Shown here: positions 17,468-26,326 of the stretch, piece after piece | How the letters are laid out: every line of letters starts with the position of its first letter | Numbering within the stretch: position 1 is the stretch's first letter | Origin: Polycyclovorans sp964425915 | Lineage (GTDB): Bacteria; Pseudomonadota; Gammaproteobacteria; Nevskiales; Nevskiaceae | Assembly: GCA_964425915.1 (NCBI GenBank) | Contig: CAYROO010000007.1 | Location: forward strand, 62,001-126,000 | Reading direction: 5' to 3' | Length of the DNA stretch: 64,000 nucleotides | The notes under the pieces: model-generated | Seen by the model: only the letters and a program-made list of their open reading frames with translations | Told to the model about the DNA's origin: nothing | Database searches by the model: none | Position numbers and translations under genes: made by a program

Positions 17468-18505
17468 ATGATCGACGCCGTTCGCCGACTGTTCGTCAAT
17501 GACCTTTCCATTGACCTGGGCACCGCCAACACCCTCATCTACGTCCGCGACGAGGGCATCATCCTCAACGAACCCTCAGTGGTTGCGATCCGGCTCGATG
17601 CCAAGGGGAGCAAGAAGATTGAGGCGGTGGGTATCGATGCCAAGCAGATGCTGGGCCGCACCCCCAACAACATCTCCACCATCCGCCCGATGCGCGATGG
17701 CGTGATCGCCGACTACACGGTCACCGAGAAGATGCTGCAGTACTTCATCCGCAAGGTGCAGAAGGGTCGCATGATGCGCCCGGTCACCCGGGTGGTGGTG
17801 TGCGTGCCCTACGGCTCCACCCAGGTGGAACGCCGCGCCATTCGTGAATCGGTGGAAAACGCGGGCGCCCGTAAGGTCTACGTCATCGAAGAGCCGATCG
17901 CCGCCGCGCTCGGCGCCGGCATTCCGGTCGGTGAAGCCCGCGGCTCGATGGTGGTCGACATCGGCGGCGGCACCTCCGAGGTGGCGGTGATCTCGCTCAA
18001 TGGCATCGTCTATGCCGAAAGTGTGCGTATCGGCGGCGACAAATTCGACGAAGCCATCGTCAGCTACGTCCGTCGCCAGTACAACATGCTGATTGGCGAG
18101 GCGACGGCGGAGCGGATCAAGCAGGAGATTGGCACGGCCTTCCCCGGCCACGAGGTTACCGAGATCGATGTCGTGGGTCGCCATCTCGCTGCGGGCGTGC
18201 CGCGCAACTTCACGATGAACTCCAACGAGATCCTCGATGCGCTGCAGGAGCCGCTGGCGGGCATCGTCAAGGCGGTCAAGCAAGCGCTGGAGCGCACTCC
18301 GCCGGAACTGGGTTCCGACGTCGCCGAGCGCGGCATCGTGCTGACCGGCGGTGGCGCCCTGCTTCGCGATCTCGACAAGCTGATCTCCGAGGAAACCGGG
18401 CTGCCGGTCATCATTGCCGACGACCCGCTCACCTGCGTCGCCCGCGGCGGCGGCATGGTGCTCAACATGCTGGATCGCCAGGGCGATTTCTACAGCTTCG
18501 ACTGA
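17468..18505 (+). CDS. mreB: rod-shape determining actin MreB
   Basis: Bacterial actin that positions the elongasome under the inner membrane. ATG at 17468 (345 aa; the E. coli protein has 347); the longer frame upstream is untranslated leader. Actin-type nucleotide motifs: SIDLGTANTL (residues 14-23, phosphate 1), VVDIGGGTSEVAV (about residue 160, phosphate 2) and VLTGGGALLRDL (adenosine). First gene of mreBCD-mrdA-rodA-mltB-rlpA. A 227-base gap follows before mreC, which may hold its own promoter. Confidence 0.97.
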   Translation: MIDAVRRLFVNDLSIDLGTANTLIYVRDEGIILNEPSVVAIRLDAKGSKKIEAVGIDAKQMLGRTPNNISTIRPMRDGVIADYTVTEKMLQYFIRKVQKGRMMRPVTRVVVCVPYGSTQVERRAIRESVENAGARKVYVIEEPIAAALGAGIPVGEARGSMVVDIGGGTSEVAVISLNGIVYAESVRIGGDKFDEAIVSYVRRQYNMLIGEATAERIKQEIGTAFPGHEVTEIDVVGRHLAAGVPRNFTMNSNEILDALQEPLAGIVKAVKQALERTPPELGSDVAERGIVLTGGGALLRDLDKLISEETGLPVIIADDPLTCVARGGGMVLNMLDRQGDFYSFD

Positions 18506-18647
18506 ACCCCGTCGCGGCGGACGTTGACGGTTTGCGGCGGTGCAATAAATGCTTTGGGCGGCGACGGCTAGCAAAGCGTCCTCCTGTACTGCATCAGGCT
18601 CAGGTTTCAAACCCCGGGATTACTTGAGAAAAATCCCTGCTGCCCCA

Positions 18648-18676
18648 TTGCGGACCGCGGTCGCTGCCCGTATGCT
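18648..18676 (+). promoter_or_regulatory. candidate promoter upstream of mreC
   Basis: TTGCGG (18648-18653), 17-base spacer, TATGCT (18671-18676), 56 bases before the mreC start. It sits in the only long gap of the elongasome operon (18506-18732), where no terminator or ORF is apparent. It could give mreC and later genes a supply independent of mreB. Confidence 0.4.
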
Positions 18677-18732
18677 CGCCGCTGGAAGCGCGTTGTGATA
18701 AAAACGCGACATCTGCATGGGATTGCGGTCAA

Positions 18733-19680
18733 TTGAACACGATCAGTGCTGCACATCGTTCGTACTTTCCCCGAGGCCCAGGCCTGGGGCTGAGGACGCT
18801 GACCCTGGTCTTCCTTGCGCTGACGATGATCCTCGCCGATGCGCGTAGTGATCGCCTGCAGTTGGCCAGGGAAGTGATGACCACCGCACTCACCCCCATC
18901 ATCTGGGCGGCCAGCCTGCCGGTGCGTGCCGGTATTGCGGCGGACCAGATCCAGAGTCGAGAGTCACTGGTCGCCGAGAACACGGAATTGCGGCAGCGCC
19001 TGATGTTGCTGCAGGTCCGGGCTCAGAAGCTTGACGCGTTGGAAGCCGAAAACCGCCGTATCCGTGAACTGCTGGCGTCGCGGGAAGCGCTCGATGAAAA
19101 GGTGCTGATCGCCGAGATCATCGGGATCAACCAGGACCCCTACCGCCACCAGATCACACTCAATAAAGGCCTGCGTGACGGGGTTTATCGCGGGCAGGCG
19201 CTGGTCGACGCCCATGGCGTGCTGGGACAGATTGTTGAAGTGTCCCCCGGCATCTCGCAGGCCCTGCTGATCACCGACCCCGATCACGGCATTCCGGTCG
19301 AGGTGAACCGTACCGGACTGCAGACCATCGCCGTCGGACGGGGCGACGGTCAGGGATTGAAGCTGCCCTTCCTGCCGTCCAACGCCGATATCCGTGAGGG
19401 TGATCTGCTGGTGTCTTCGCCCCTGGGTGGCCGGTTCCCGGCTGGCTATCCGGTCGGCCGCATCCAGACCCTGCGACACACTGCCGGCGAGCATTTCCTG
19501 GAAGCGCTTGCGAACCCGATTGCCCAGCTCAACCAGGGTCGACAGGCCCTGCTGGTGTGGAGCGAGCGCCACGCCGACGCCAGCGTGCAGGTCGGCGCCG
19601 AATCCACCGAGGACGCGCCGGCTGCGGTCCCTGCGGCCGAAGCCGAGGCGCTGCCGGCTGTTCCGCTGGCGACCCCGTGA
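18733..19680 (+). CDS. mreC: cell-shape protein MreC
   Basis: Bitopic inner-membrane protein whose periplasmic part scaffolds PBP2 and RodA. N-terminal transmembrane helix TLTLVFLALTMILAD, a coiled coil (ENTELRQRLMLLQVR...LEAENRRIRELL) and the paired beta domains (INQDPYRHQITLNKG, DAHGVLGQIVEVSP, DPDHGIPVEV). 315 aa, with an acidic and Ala/Pro-rich tail. The only start in the right place is TTG at 18733; there is no ATG or GTG in frame nearby. GTGA overlap with mreD. Confidence 0.93.
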   Translation: MNTISAAHRSYFPRGPGLGLRTLTLVFLALTMILADARSDRLQLAREVMTTALTPIIWAASLPVRAGIAADQIQSRESLVAENTELRQRLMLLQVRAQKLDALEAENRRIRELLASREALDEKVLIAEIIGINQDPYRHQITLNKGLRDGVYRGQALVDAHGVLGQIVEVSPGISQALLITDPDHGIPVEVNRTGLQTIAVGRGDGQGLKLPFLPSNADIREGDLLVSSPLGGRFPAGYPVGRIQTLRHTAGEHFLEALANPIAQLNQGRQALLVWSERHADASVQVGAESTEDAPAAVPAAEAEALPAVPLATP

Positions 19681-20162
19681 GGCGTCAGCGCTCGGTTCAC
19701 CTCGGCTTTGTCCTGAGTCTGCTGCTGGCGCTGCTGCTGCAGCTGATCGCCCTGCCCGACTGGCTCGCGGGCCTGCGCCCCCACTGGCTGCCCATGGTGC
19801 TGTCTTACTGGGCACTGTGCGAGGCACGCGTGCCCAGTCTTCTGGGCGCCTTTGCCGCCGGCCTGGCCGCAGACGTGGTGTTCGGCACGGTCCTCGGGCA
19901 GCATGCCCTGGCCCTGGTGGTGGTGACCTATCTGATCAGTCGGCTGCGCGGCGTGTTCGTGTTGTTCGAGGTCTGGCAAGCGATGCTGGTGCTGCTGCCT
20001 GTATGGGGGCTCTACACCTTTCTGCTGTTCTGGATCGATGGCCTGACGGATCGGCAGGCGAGCCAGAATCTGCGCTGGATGCCGATCATTCCCACCACGC
20101 TGCTGTGGCCCATGGTGTACGGCCTGATGGTGCGCTGGTTCAAGCCCCGGCGCGAAGACTGA
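19677..20162 (+). CDS. mreD: rod-shape protein MreD
   Basis: Small polytopic inner-membrane protein of the elongasome. 161 aa from GTG at 19677, which overlaps the mreC stop by four bases (GTGA); the longer open frame is not homologous upstream. About five hydrophobic segments (HLGFVLSLLLALLLQLIALPDW, HWLPMVLSYWALCE, LLGAFAAGLAADVVFG, LALVVVTYLISRLRG, MLVLLPVWGLYTFLLFW). The RVPSLLGAFAAGLAADVVFG region is the most conserved stretch of MreD. Ends 18 bases before mrdA. Confidence 0.92.
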   Translation: MRRQRSVHLGFVLSLLLALLLQLIALPDWLAGLRPHWLPMVLSYWALCEARVPSLLGAFAAGLAADVVFGTVLGQHALALVVVTYLISRLRGVFVLFEVWQAMLVLLPVWGLYTFLLFWIDGLTDRQASQNLRWMPIIPTTLLWPMVYGLMVRWFKPRRED

Positions 20163-20180
20163 GTCCGCGGGCGGCTTTTC

Positions 20181-22121
20181 ATGGCGCGCTACGAGCCCCT
20201 TAAGAACCTGCACCGGGAGAAGAACCTCTTCTCCAGCCGTATCGCCGTCGGCGCGCTGATCTGCCTCGGCCTGTCACTGGCCCTGTTGGCACGCCTGGCA
20301 CGCCTGCAGGTCGAGGATCACGACTACTACACCACCCGCGCCGACGAGAATCGACTGCGCGTAACACCGGTGCCGCCGGTACGTGGACTGGTGTTTGATC
20401 GTAACGGGGTGGTGCTGGCGCAGAACCGCCCCGCATTCGTACTCGAAGTGGTGCCCGAGCAGATCAAGGACATGCCGGCACTGTTGACCCGCCTGGGCGA
20501 ACTGGTGCAACTCTCTGACGTCGACATCGCCCGCTTCGAGGACCGCGTGCGCAAGACACCCCGCTATCGGGGCGTACCGCTGCGAAGCAATCTGTCGATG
20601 GAGGAAGTGGCGCAGGTCGAGATCAACCGGCACGAGCTCCCGGGCGTAGAGGTGACGGCCGGTCTCACCCGCAACTATCCATTGGGGGCCTCAGGCGCCC
20701 ACGTGGTCGGCTACGTCGGCGGCATTTCGGAGACCGATCTGCAGCGCATCGACACCAATCTCTACCAGGGATTGACGCAAATCGGCAAAGCCGGTGTCGA
20801 GCGCTCCTACGAAGACCTGCTGCGGGGCTTGCCCGGCGCCAAGATCATCGAAGCCAATGCCTTCGGACGACCGCTGCGCGAGCTCGATCACCGGCCCGGC
20901 AAGGCGGGACAGAACCTGGTACTGAGTATTGATGCGCGAGTGCAGCAGGTCGCTGAGGCATCGCTGGGTGAGCTCAATGGTTCGGTGGTGGCACTGGACC
21001 CCAACAATGGCGAAGTGATCGCCCTCGTCAGCAAGCCCGGCTTTGACCCGCATGGCTTTGTTGAGGGCATTGATGTGGCCTCGTATCAGGCCTTGCTGGC
21101 GGATCGGTCACGGCCCCTGTTCAACCGCGCGCTGCAGGGACAGTATCCGCCGGGGTCCACCGTCAAGCCGGCCATGGCCCTGGCCGGGCTGGAGTACAAC
21201 CTCACCGATCCCGAACACCGCGAGTTCTGCGGCGGCAGCATGCAACTGCCCGGTTCCAGCCGACGCTATCGCTGCTGGCGGCGCCAGGGTCATGGCTGGA
21301 TGGACATGGTGGCCGGGGTGATGCACAGCTGCGACATCTACTTCTACCAGCTGGCGATGACCCTCGGCATTGATCGCATGCATGCGGCGATGAGCCAGTT
21401 CGGACTGGGTGATCGCACCGGTATCGATCTGCCACTGGAAAGCACCGGTCTGATGCCCTCGCGGGAGTGGAAGCGGCGCACCCGCGGCGAGCCCTGGTAT
21501 CCCGGCGAAACCCTGAACATCGGCATCGGCCAGGGCTACACCCTGGTCACCCCGTTACAGCTGGCGCAGATGACGGCTCGTATTGCCCTGCGCGGCCAGG
21601 GTTTCGCGCCGCACATGCTGCGCGGCACCCGCGATCCCGCCACCGGTGAGGAAGACGCCCAAGGCGCCACTGCGCTGGCCCCCATCGTGATCAGTCAGGA
21701 AGCGCACTGGGACAAGGTCATCCAGGCCATGATCGACACCGCTCACCAGCCGGGCGGCACGGCCTATCGCGTCGGACGCGATGCGCCGTACCTCATTGCA
21801 GCCAAGACCGGAACCGCTCAGGTCGCGGGGCTTTCGCAGGATGAAAAAGTCGCGCCCACCCTGGAACAGACCCCCTTGCACCTTCGCGATCACGCCCTGT
21901 TCGTCGCCTTTGCCCCCGCCGATGCACCGCGCATCGCCATCGCAGTACTGGCTGAACATGCCGGCCATGGCGGCGCCGTGTCCGGCCCCATCGCCCGCAA
22001 GGTGATGGATCAGTACCTGCTGGGCGAAGTGCGCTACCAGAGCCCGCCTCCCACGGTCCCGAAGCTGAATCGACCGAAGCCCCCGCCCGCACCCGAGACC
22101 GTCCCCGATGCCGCTGATTGA
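20181..22121 (+). CDS. mrdA: penicillin-binding protein 2 (elongasome transpeptidase)
   Basis: Class B PBP that cross-links lateral-wall peptidoglycan. N-terminal anchor (VGALICLGLSLALLARLARL), a PBP dimerisation domain with RGLVFDRNGVVLAQN, and the transpeptidase: PPGSTVKPAM (SxxK, catalytic Ser), HSCDIYFYQL (SxD/N) and AAKTGTAQVAG (KTG). 646 aa, normal for PBP2. The tail (PPPTVPKLNRPKPPPAPE) is Pro-rich. Its last 14 bases overlap rodA. Confidence 0.96.
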   Translation: MARYEPLKNLHREKNLFSSRIAVGALICLGLSLALLARLARLQVEDHDYYTTRADENRLRVTPVPPVRGLVFDRNGVVLAQNRPAFVLEVVPEQIKDMPALLTRLGELVQLSDVDIARFEDRVRKTPRYRGVPLRSNLSMEEVAQVEINRHELPGVEVTAGLTRNYPLGASGAHVVGYVGGISETDLQRIDTNLYQGLTQIGKAGVERSYEDLLRGLPGAKIIEANAFGRPLRELDHRPGKAGQNLVLSIDARVQQVAEASLGELNGSVVALDPNNGEVIALVSKPGFDPHGFVEGIDVASYQALLADRSRPLFNRALQGQYPPGSTVKPAMALAGLEYNLTDPEHREFCGGSMQLPGSSRRYRCWRRQGHGWMDMVAGVMHSCDIYFYQLAMTLGIDRMHAAMSQFGLGDRTGIDLPLESTGLMPSREWKRRTRGEPWYPGETLNIGIGQGYTLVTPLQLAQMTARIALRGQGFAPHMLRGTRDPATGEEDAQGATALAPIVISQEAHWDKVIQAMIDTAHQPGGTAYRVGRDAPYLIAAKTGTAQVAGLSQDEKVAPTLEQTPLHLRDHALFVAFAPADAPRIAIAVLAEHAGHGGAVSGPIARKVMDQYLLGEVRYQSPPPTVPKLNRPKPPPAPETVPDAAD

Positions 22122-23235
22122 AATCGGACGCCGCAGCGACGAGCCCAGCCTCAGCGACTGGCTGGAGCACTGGTGTATCGACAGCTGGCTGTTGTTGCTG
22201 CTGCTGATGGTCTGCGGCCTGGGGCTGGTGGTGCTCTACTCCGCGTCCGGCCACGACATGGATGCCGTGATCGCACAGGGCAAGCGGCTGGCGCTCGGCT
22301 TGGTGGTCATGGTGGCCATCGCACAAGCGCCTCCGGAGTGGTATCGCACTGCCGCGCCCTGGCTCTATGGCGTCACGGCCGTGCTGCTGATCCTGGTCCT
22401 GCTGCTGGGCGACGCTGCCAAGGGGGCGCAGCGATGGCTCGACCTGGGGATCCTGCGCTTTCAGCCCTCCGAACTGATGAAGCTGGCAATGCCCATGGTG
22501 ATTGCGGCCTATCTTCACCACCGCCTGCTGCCGCCCAGCCTTGGCACCATGGCGTTGACGCTGGTACTGGTGGGCATCCCGGCCGGCCTGGTGATGAACC
22601 AGCCGGACCTCGGCACCGCACTGCTGATCATTGCCGCGGGGGGGTTCGCCTTGTTCTTCGCGGGCTTGCGCTGGCGGTGGATACTGGGCGCCATCGCCGC
22701 TGTGGCGGCTGCCGCGCCCGTGCTCTGGCACCAGCTCCACGACTATCAGCGTGGGCGCATCCTCACCCTGTTTGATCCCGAACGGGATCCCCTCGGCGCG
22801 GGCTATCACATCACCCAGTCGAAAATCGCCATCGGTTCCGGCGGCCTGTTCGGGAAGGGTTGGCTGGAGGGCACCCAGGCCAAACTCGATTTCCTTCCGG
22901 AAGCGCATACCGATTTCATCTTCGCCGTGATCGCCGAAGAGTTCGGTCTGATTGGCGCGCTGTTCCTGATGGCGCTCTACCTCGCCATCGTCGGTCGCGG
23001 ACTGGTGATTGCCCTGCGCGCCCAGGACACCTTCCAGCGACTGCTGGCAGCGGCACTCTCGCTGAAGTTCTTTGTCTACGTCTTTATCAACATCGGTATG
23101 GTCATCGGGCTGCTCCCCGTGGTCGGAGTGCCGCTGCCCCTGATCAGCTATGGCGGCACCTCCGCCGTGAGTCTGCTCGCCGGATTTGGCATGCTCATGT
23201 CCATCCAGACCCATCGAAAACTGCTGTCGAACTGA
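22108..23235 (+). CDS. rodA: peptidoglycan glycosyltransferase RodA
   Basis: SEDS-family polymerase working with PBP2. 375 aa with about ten transmembrane segments. Signatures: RWLDLGILRFQPSELMKLAM, MNQPDLGTALLI (catalytic Asp region), GAGYHITQSKIAIGSGGLFGKGW, LPEAHTDFIFAVIAEEFGL and the C-terminal GVPLPLISYGGTS. ATG at 22108 overlaps mrdA by 14 bases; the stop overlaps the mltB ATG by one base. Confidence 0.96.
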   Translation: MPLIEIGRRSDEPSLSDWLEHWCIDSWLLLLLLMVCGLGLVVLYSASGHDMDAVIAQGKRLALGLVVMVAIAQAPPEWYRTAAPWLYGVTAVLLILVLLLGDAAKGAQRWLDLGILRFQPSELMKLAMPMVIAAYLHHRLLPPSLGTMALTLVLVGIPAGLVMNQPDLGTALLIIAAGGFALFFAGLRWRWILGAIAAVAAAAPVLWHQLHDYQRGRILTLFDPERDPLGAGYHITQSKIAIGSGGLFGKGWLEGTQAKLDFLPEAHTDFIFAVIAEEFGLIGALFLMALYLAIVGRGLVIALRAQDTFQRLLAAALSLKFFVYVFINIGMVIGLLPVVGVPLPLISYGGTSAVSLLAGFGMLMSIQTHRKLLSN

Positions 23236-24245
23236 TGAAAAACTGCCTGTTGTCCGGCCTCACGGCCGCCGTCGCACTGCTCGCCCTGCCGCTCCAGGCG
23301 CAGTATGCCGACCACCCCGCCACCCCCGGGATTCTTGCCACCTTGGCGCAGACCCATGGCTTCGACGATGCTGCCGTGACGCGTGCACGGCAGGCACTGG
23401 CCGACGCCCGTACGCTGCCGCAGCTGATCGTTCGGGAGCAGACCGCACCGGAACGCACCGAGACCTGGACGCAGTACGCACGCCGAATCGACGCTTCGCG
23501 TATCGAAAAGGGCCGACAACTGTTGCGCGATCACCGCGAGACCCTGGCGCGTACCGAAGCCGAGTTCGGCGTGCCGCCCGCCGTGGTGGCGGCAGTGCTC
23601 GGCATCGAAACCCGATACGGTCAGATCACCGGCAATGTCCGGGTGCTTGACGCTCTGGCAACACAGGGCTACGACCACCCCACCCGCACCCCATTCTTTC
23701 GCAGCGAATTGATCGAGTTCCTGGTGTTTTGCGAGGAGACCGGCCGTGACCCGCGCGACCCCCTCGGCTCCTATGCCGGCGCCATGGGCGCTGCCCAGTT
23801 CATGCCCAGCAACTATCGCCGTCTGGCGCTGGACTTCGATCAGGACGGCGCGCGAGATCTCTGGAACCTGAACGACGCCATCGGCTCCATCGGGCGCTAC
23901 TTCATCGAATATCGTCCCAGTCAGGCTTGGCGGCGCGGCGAACCGCTGATCGCTGCGGCGCGGGCCCCGGCCAAGGGGACACTCGCTTCCGACGTCCCGG
24001 TCAATCAGCGCACGCCCACGCATCGCGCGCATGAACTGGCCGGACTGGGTCTGCGTAGCCGCGATCCGCTGCCCCCGGAAATGCCGGTCGGCATCATCGC
24101 CCTGCCGCTGGACGACGGCAGTACCGAGTACTGGATTGGCCTGCCCAACTTCTACGCCGTGATGACCTACAACCCGCGCACCTTCTACGCCATGGCGGTG
24201 GCACAGCTGGCCCGCGCGATCCAGGATGGCGGAGCCCTGCCGTGA
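23235..24245 (+). CDS. mltB: lytic murein transglycosylase B
   Basis: Periplasmic lytic transglycosylase that cleaves glycan strands with anhydro-muramic acid formation. 336 aa from ATG at 23235 with a Sec signal (MKNCLLSGLTAAVALLALPLQA); no lipobox, so soluble or loosely bound, unlike E. coli MltB. Catalytic Glu in VLGIETRYGQITG; AMGAAQFMPSNYRRLA and DGARDLWNLNDAIGSIGRYF are family blocks. GTGA overlap with rlpA. The longer upstream frame is a rodA shadow. Confidence 0.93.
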   Translation: MKNCLLSGLTAAVALLALPLQAQYADHPATPGILATLAQTHGFDDAAVTRARQALADARTLPQLIVREQTAPERTETWTQYARRIDASRIEKGRQLLRDHRETLARTEAEFGVPPAVVAAVLGIETRYGQITGNVRVLDALATQGYDHPTRTPFFRSELIEFLVFCEETGRDPRDPLGSYAGAMGAAQFMPSNYRRLALDFDQDGARDLWNLNDAIGSIGRYFIEYRPSQAWRRGEPLIAAARAPAKGTLASDVPVNQRTPTHRAHELAGLGLRSRDPLPPEMPVGIIALPLDDGSTEYWIGLPNFYAVMTYNPRTFYAMAVAQLARAIQDGGALP

Positions 24246-25132
24246 AAGCCTGGGGGTTGGCGGCCACGGCAGCGATTGGTCTGGTCGGCTGCAGTGCGCT
24301 GCGCGAACGGCCGCCTGAAGGCCCGCCACCACCGCCACCTCGATACGACAAACCAGTGGCGCGCCCGGCGCCACCCCCCGGGCATGAGCCGGGGGGGCGT
24401 TATGCGCTCGACCACGACGTTGCGCCGCAAGCCGATGAGGTGCCGGTCGACGTCCATCTCACCCCGGATGCGGTGCCCCGGGTAGAGCCGCGCGCACGTT
24501 CCGGAAACGCCGCGCAGTACACCGTCTTCGGGCGGACCTACCGCGTACTCGACGATGCCGCCGGTTATTCGGAGCGTGGCGGGGCCTCCTGGTACGGCAA
24601 GAAGTTCCACGGCCATCTAACTGCCAGTGGTGAGCCCTACGACATGTTCCAGATGACCGCCGCGCACAAGTCGCTGCCGCTCCCCAGCTATGTACGGGTT
24701 ACCCATCTCGGAAACGGTCGCTCGGTCGTGGTGCGGGTCAATGACCGCGGACCCTTTCATGCTGGCCGCATCATCGACCTGTCGTATGCGGCCGCAGCAC
24801 GACTCGACATGCTCGATGCGGGCTCGGCCCAGGTGGAGGTGACCGCCCTGGTGCCGGACGCCGCGCCGCTGCGTCGCCCACCGCATCTGGAGACACCGGA
24901 CGCCCCGGGCTACTTGCAGGTGGCCTCATTTGCCGATCCGGTCAATGCGGTGAACCTGCGAGAGCAGCTGCTGACCCGAAACCTCGGGCCCACCGCCATC
25001 TGGGTGGAGACCGAGGGCGAGCTGACGTGGCACCGGGTGGTGATTGGGCCATTCGCCGACAGTGGCTTGGCCGAGCGCGCCTTGCTGGCCCTGCGCGGTG
25101 AAGGACTCAAGCCGTTCTGGCTACGCCCCTGA
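24242..25132 (+). CDS. rlpA: septal ring lytic transglycosylase RlpA-like lipoprotein
   Basis: Outer-membrane lipoprotein that degrades denuded glycan strands. Lipobox GLVGC at about residue 17, a Pro-rich linker, a double-psi beta barrel (GGASWYGKKFHGHLTASGE, VVVRVNDRGPFHAGRIIDLS with the catalytic Asp) and a C-terminal SPOR domain (YLQVASFADPVNAVNLREQL...WHRVVIGPFAD). GTG start at 24242. It closes the operon: dacA, ybeD and lipB, which often follow rlpA, are replaced by a convergent gene overlapping it by 12 bases. Confidence 0.93.
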   Translation: MKAWGLAATAAIGLVGCSALRERPPEGPPPPPPRYDKPVARPAPPPGHEPGGRYALDHDVAPQADEVPVDVHLTPDAVPRVEPRARSGNAAQYTVFGRTYRVLDDAAGYSERGGASWYGKKFHGHLTASGEPYDMFQMTAAHKSLPLPSYVRVTHLGNGRSVVVRVNDRGPFHAGRIIDLSYAAAARLDMLDAGSAQVEVTALVPDAAPLRRPPHLETPDAPGYLQVASFADPVNAVNLREQLLTRNLGPTAIWVETEGELTWHRVVIGPFADSGLAERALLALRGEGLKPFWLRP

Positions 25133-26326
25133 CCTGAAGCCGCTGGCGTCGACGCCCTGGCCGATCCCCAGCTCGGCAAGCAGCGCGGGGATCTGCTTGC
25201 GCAGGGCGAAGTAGCCGCGGCGTGCATGCGGCCAGAAACAACGATCCCAGGGATCCATGACCGTGGACAGCGCGATCCCCTGTTGCGCCAGCGCCCTCCT
25301 CAGCGGGCCGCTGGCGCGCATCACCGGCCCCACCATCGGCATGGGCATCACCACCGACTGCAGGCCGGCCGATACCGCCCAGTCCACCACCGCGTCCTGC
25401 TCGAGAACCGGCATGTCACCGGCAGGACCGGCGCGGGCAGCGTCGATCTCGGCACCGCGCTGGAAGTCGGATGCCGGCCCGATGCGCCCCAGTGGGACCG
25501 ACCATATCGCCGCCGTCGCAATCGCCCCAGGCGGGGGTGTCGCCCGCAGCGCATCTGCGTGCAGCAGCCAGCCACGGCGTCCGCCCACCGCCGCCTCAGG
25601 GTGTTCGGCCGGCCACGCTGCCGCGGGCGGCATCACGTACGGCAAGGCGGCCGCCGCTTCGTCAAGCTGGTGCTGTGGGTTGTAGCGGCCCAGGGTGAAG
25701 CGGCGGATATTGTCCGCGCGCGCCAGATAGTGTTTACCCGGGGTCTGTAAGCCCGCCACCCAACGCCATGACAGCGTGTTGCTGGCTGGGTCACCATCCA
25801 CCAGATGTTCCAGCATGAACGCGGCGCCGAGCGCCCAGGGCAACCTCAGGGTAAAAATCCAGATCGACGCCATCCACATCCGTTCGTGATTGTGGAGGTA
25901 GCCGCAGTGCCGCAGCTGTCGACACCAGGCATCGTAAGCGTCGATGCCGGTGTCGCCGCTTCGGGCAGCATTCAAGGCAGGCAACAGATCCGACGACACG
26001 CCGGCATCGTTGAGCGCAAGATACGCCTCCCAGATCTCCGGACGCTGCTGCAGCCAACCCTTCCAATAGGTCCGCCAACACACCTCCTGGACGAACATCT
26101 CGGCGGCGCGCAAGCCATGACAGGCGACCACCGCTGCCACCACTTCCCGCTCGTGCACCAGCCGATGTCGCAGGTAGGGCGACAGACCCGAGGTCGCGGC
26201 GAAGTGCCCTTGCCCGGGCGCTTCATTCCGATGCCGAGCGTAGTCGGCGCCAGCAAATGGCAGGAATGCGGCCAGCCGCGCCATGCCGGCCTCGCGGCTG
26301 GCCGGAAAGCTGATGGCAACCGTCAC
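25121..26326 (-). CDS. FAD-binding photolyase-like protein lacking the N-terminal antenna domain
   Basis: 401 aa. The first 240 residues match the C-terminal FAD domain of photolyase/cryptochromes: SGLSPYLRHRLVHEREV, FVQEVCWRTYWKGWLQQRP, AWCRQLRHCGYLHNHERMWM and DPASNTLSWRWVAGLQTPGK. The alpha/beta antenna domain that normally comes first is missing. A C-terminal extension of about 150 residues (GWLLHADALRA... to CFWPHARRGYFALRKQ) matches nothing I recognise and could be a rearranged Rossmann-like domain. Flavin binding is likely; DNA repair is not assured. It overlaps the ABC1 kinase gene by four bases. Confidence 0.8.
   Translation of the reverse strand: MTVAISFPASREAGMARLAAFLPFAGADYARHRNEAPGQGHFAATSGLSPYLRHRLVHEREVVAAVVACHGLRAAEMFVQEVCWRTYWKGWLQQRPEIWEAYLALNDAGVSSDLLPALNAARSGDTGIDAYDAWCRQLRHCGYLHNHERMWMASIWIFTLRLPWALGAAFMLEHLVDGDPASNTLSWRWVAGLQTPGKHYLARADNIRRFTLGRYNPQHQLDEAAAALPYVMPPAAAWPAEHPEAAVGGRRGWLLHADALRATPPPGAIATAAIWSVPLGRIGPASDFQRGAEIDAARAGPAGDMPVLEQDAVVDWAVSAGLQSVVMPMPMVGPVMRASGPLRRALAQQGIALSTVMDPWDRCFWPHARRGYFALRKQIPALLAELGIGQGVDASGFRSGA

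Noticed and set aside
17576..18610. 344-aa minus-strand open frame over mreB
   Set aside because: Antisense shadow of mreB; His/Asp-rich and without homology.
21793..23214. 473-aa open frame on the minus strand over mrdA/rodA
   Set aside because: Gln/His/Gly-rich antisense shadow of high-GC codon bias; the plus-strand genes have full family motifs.
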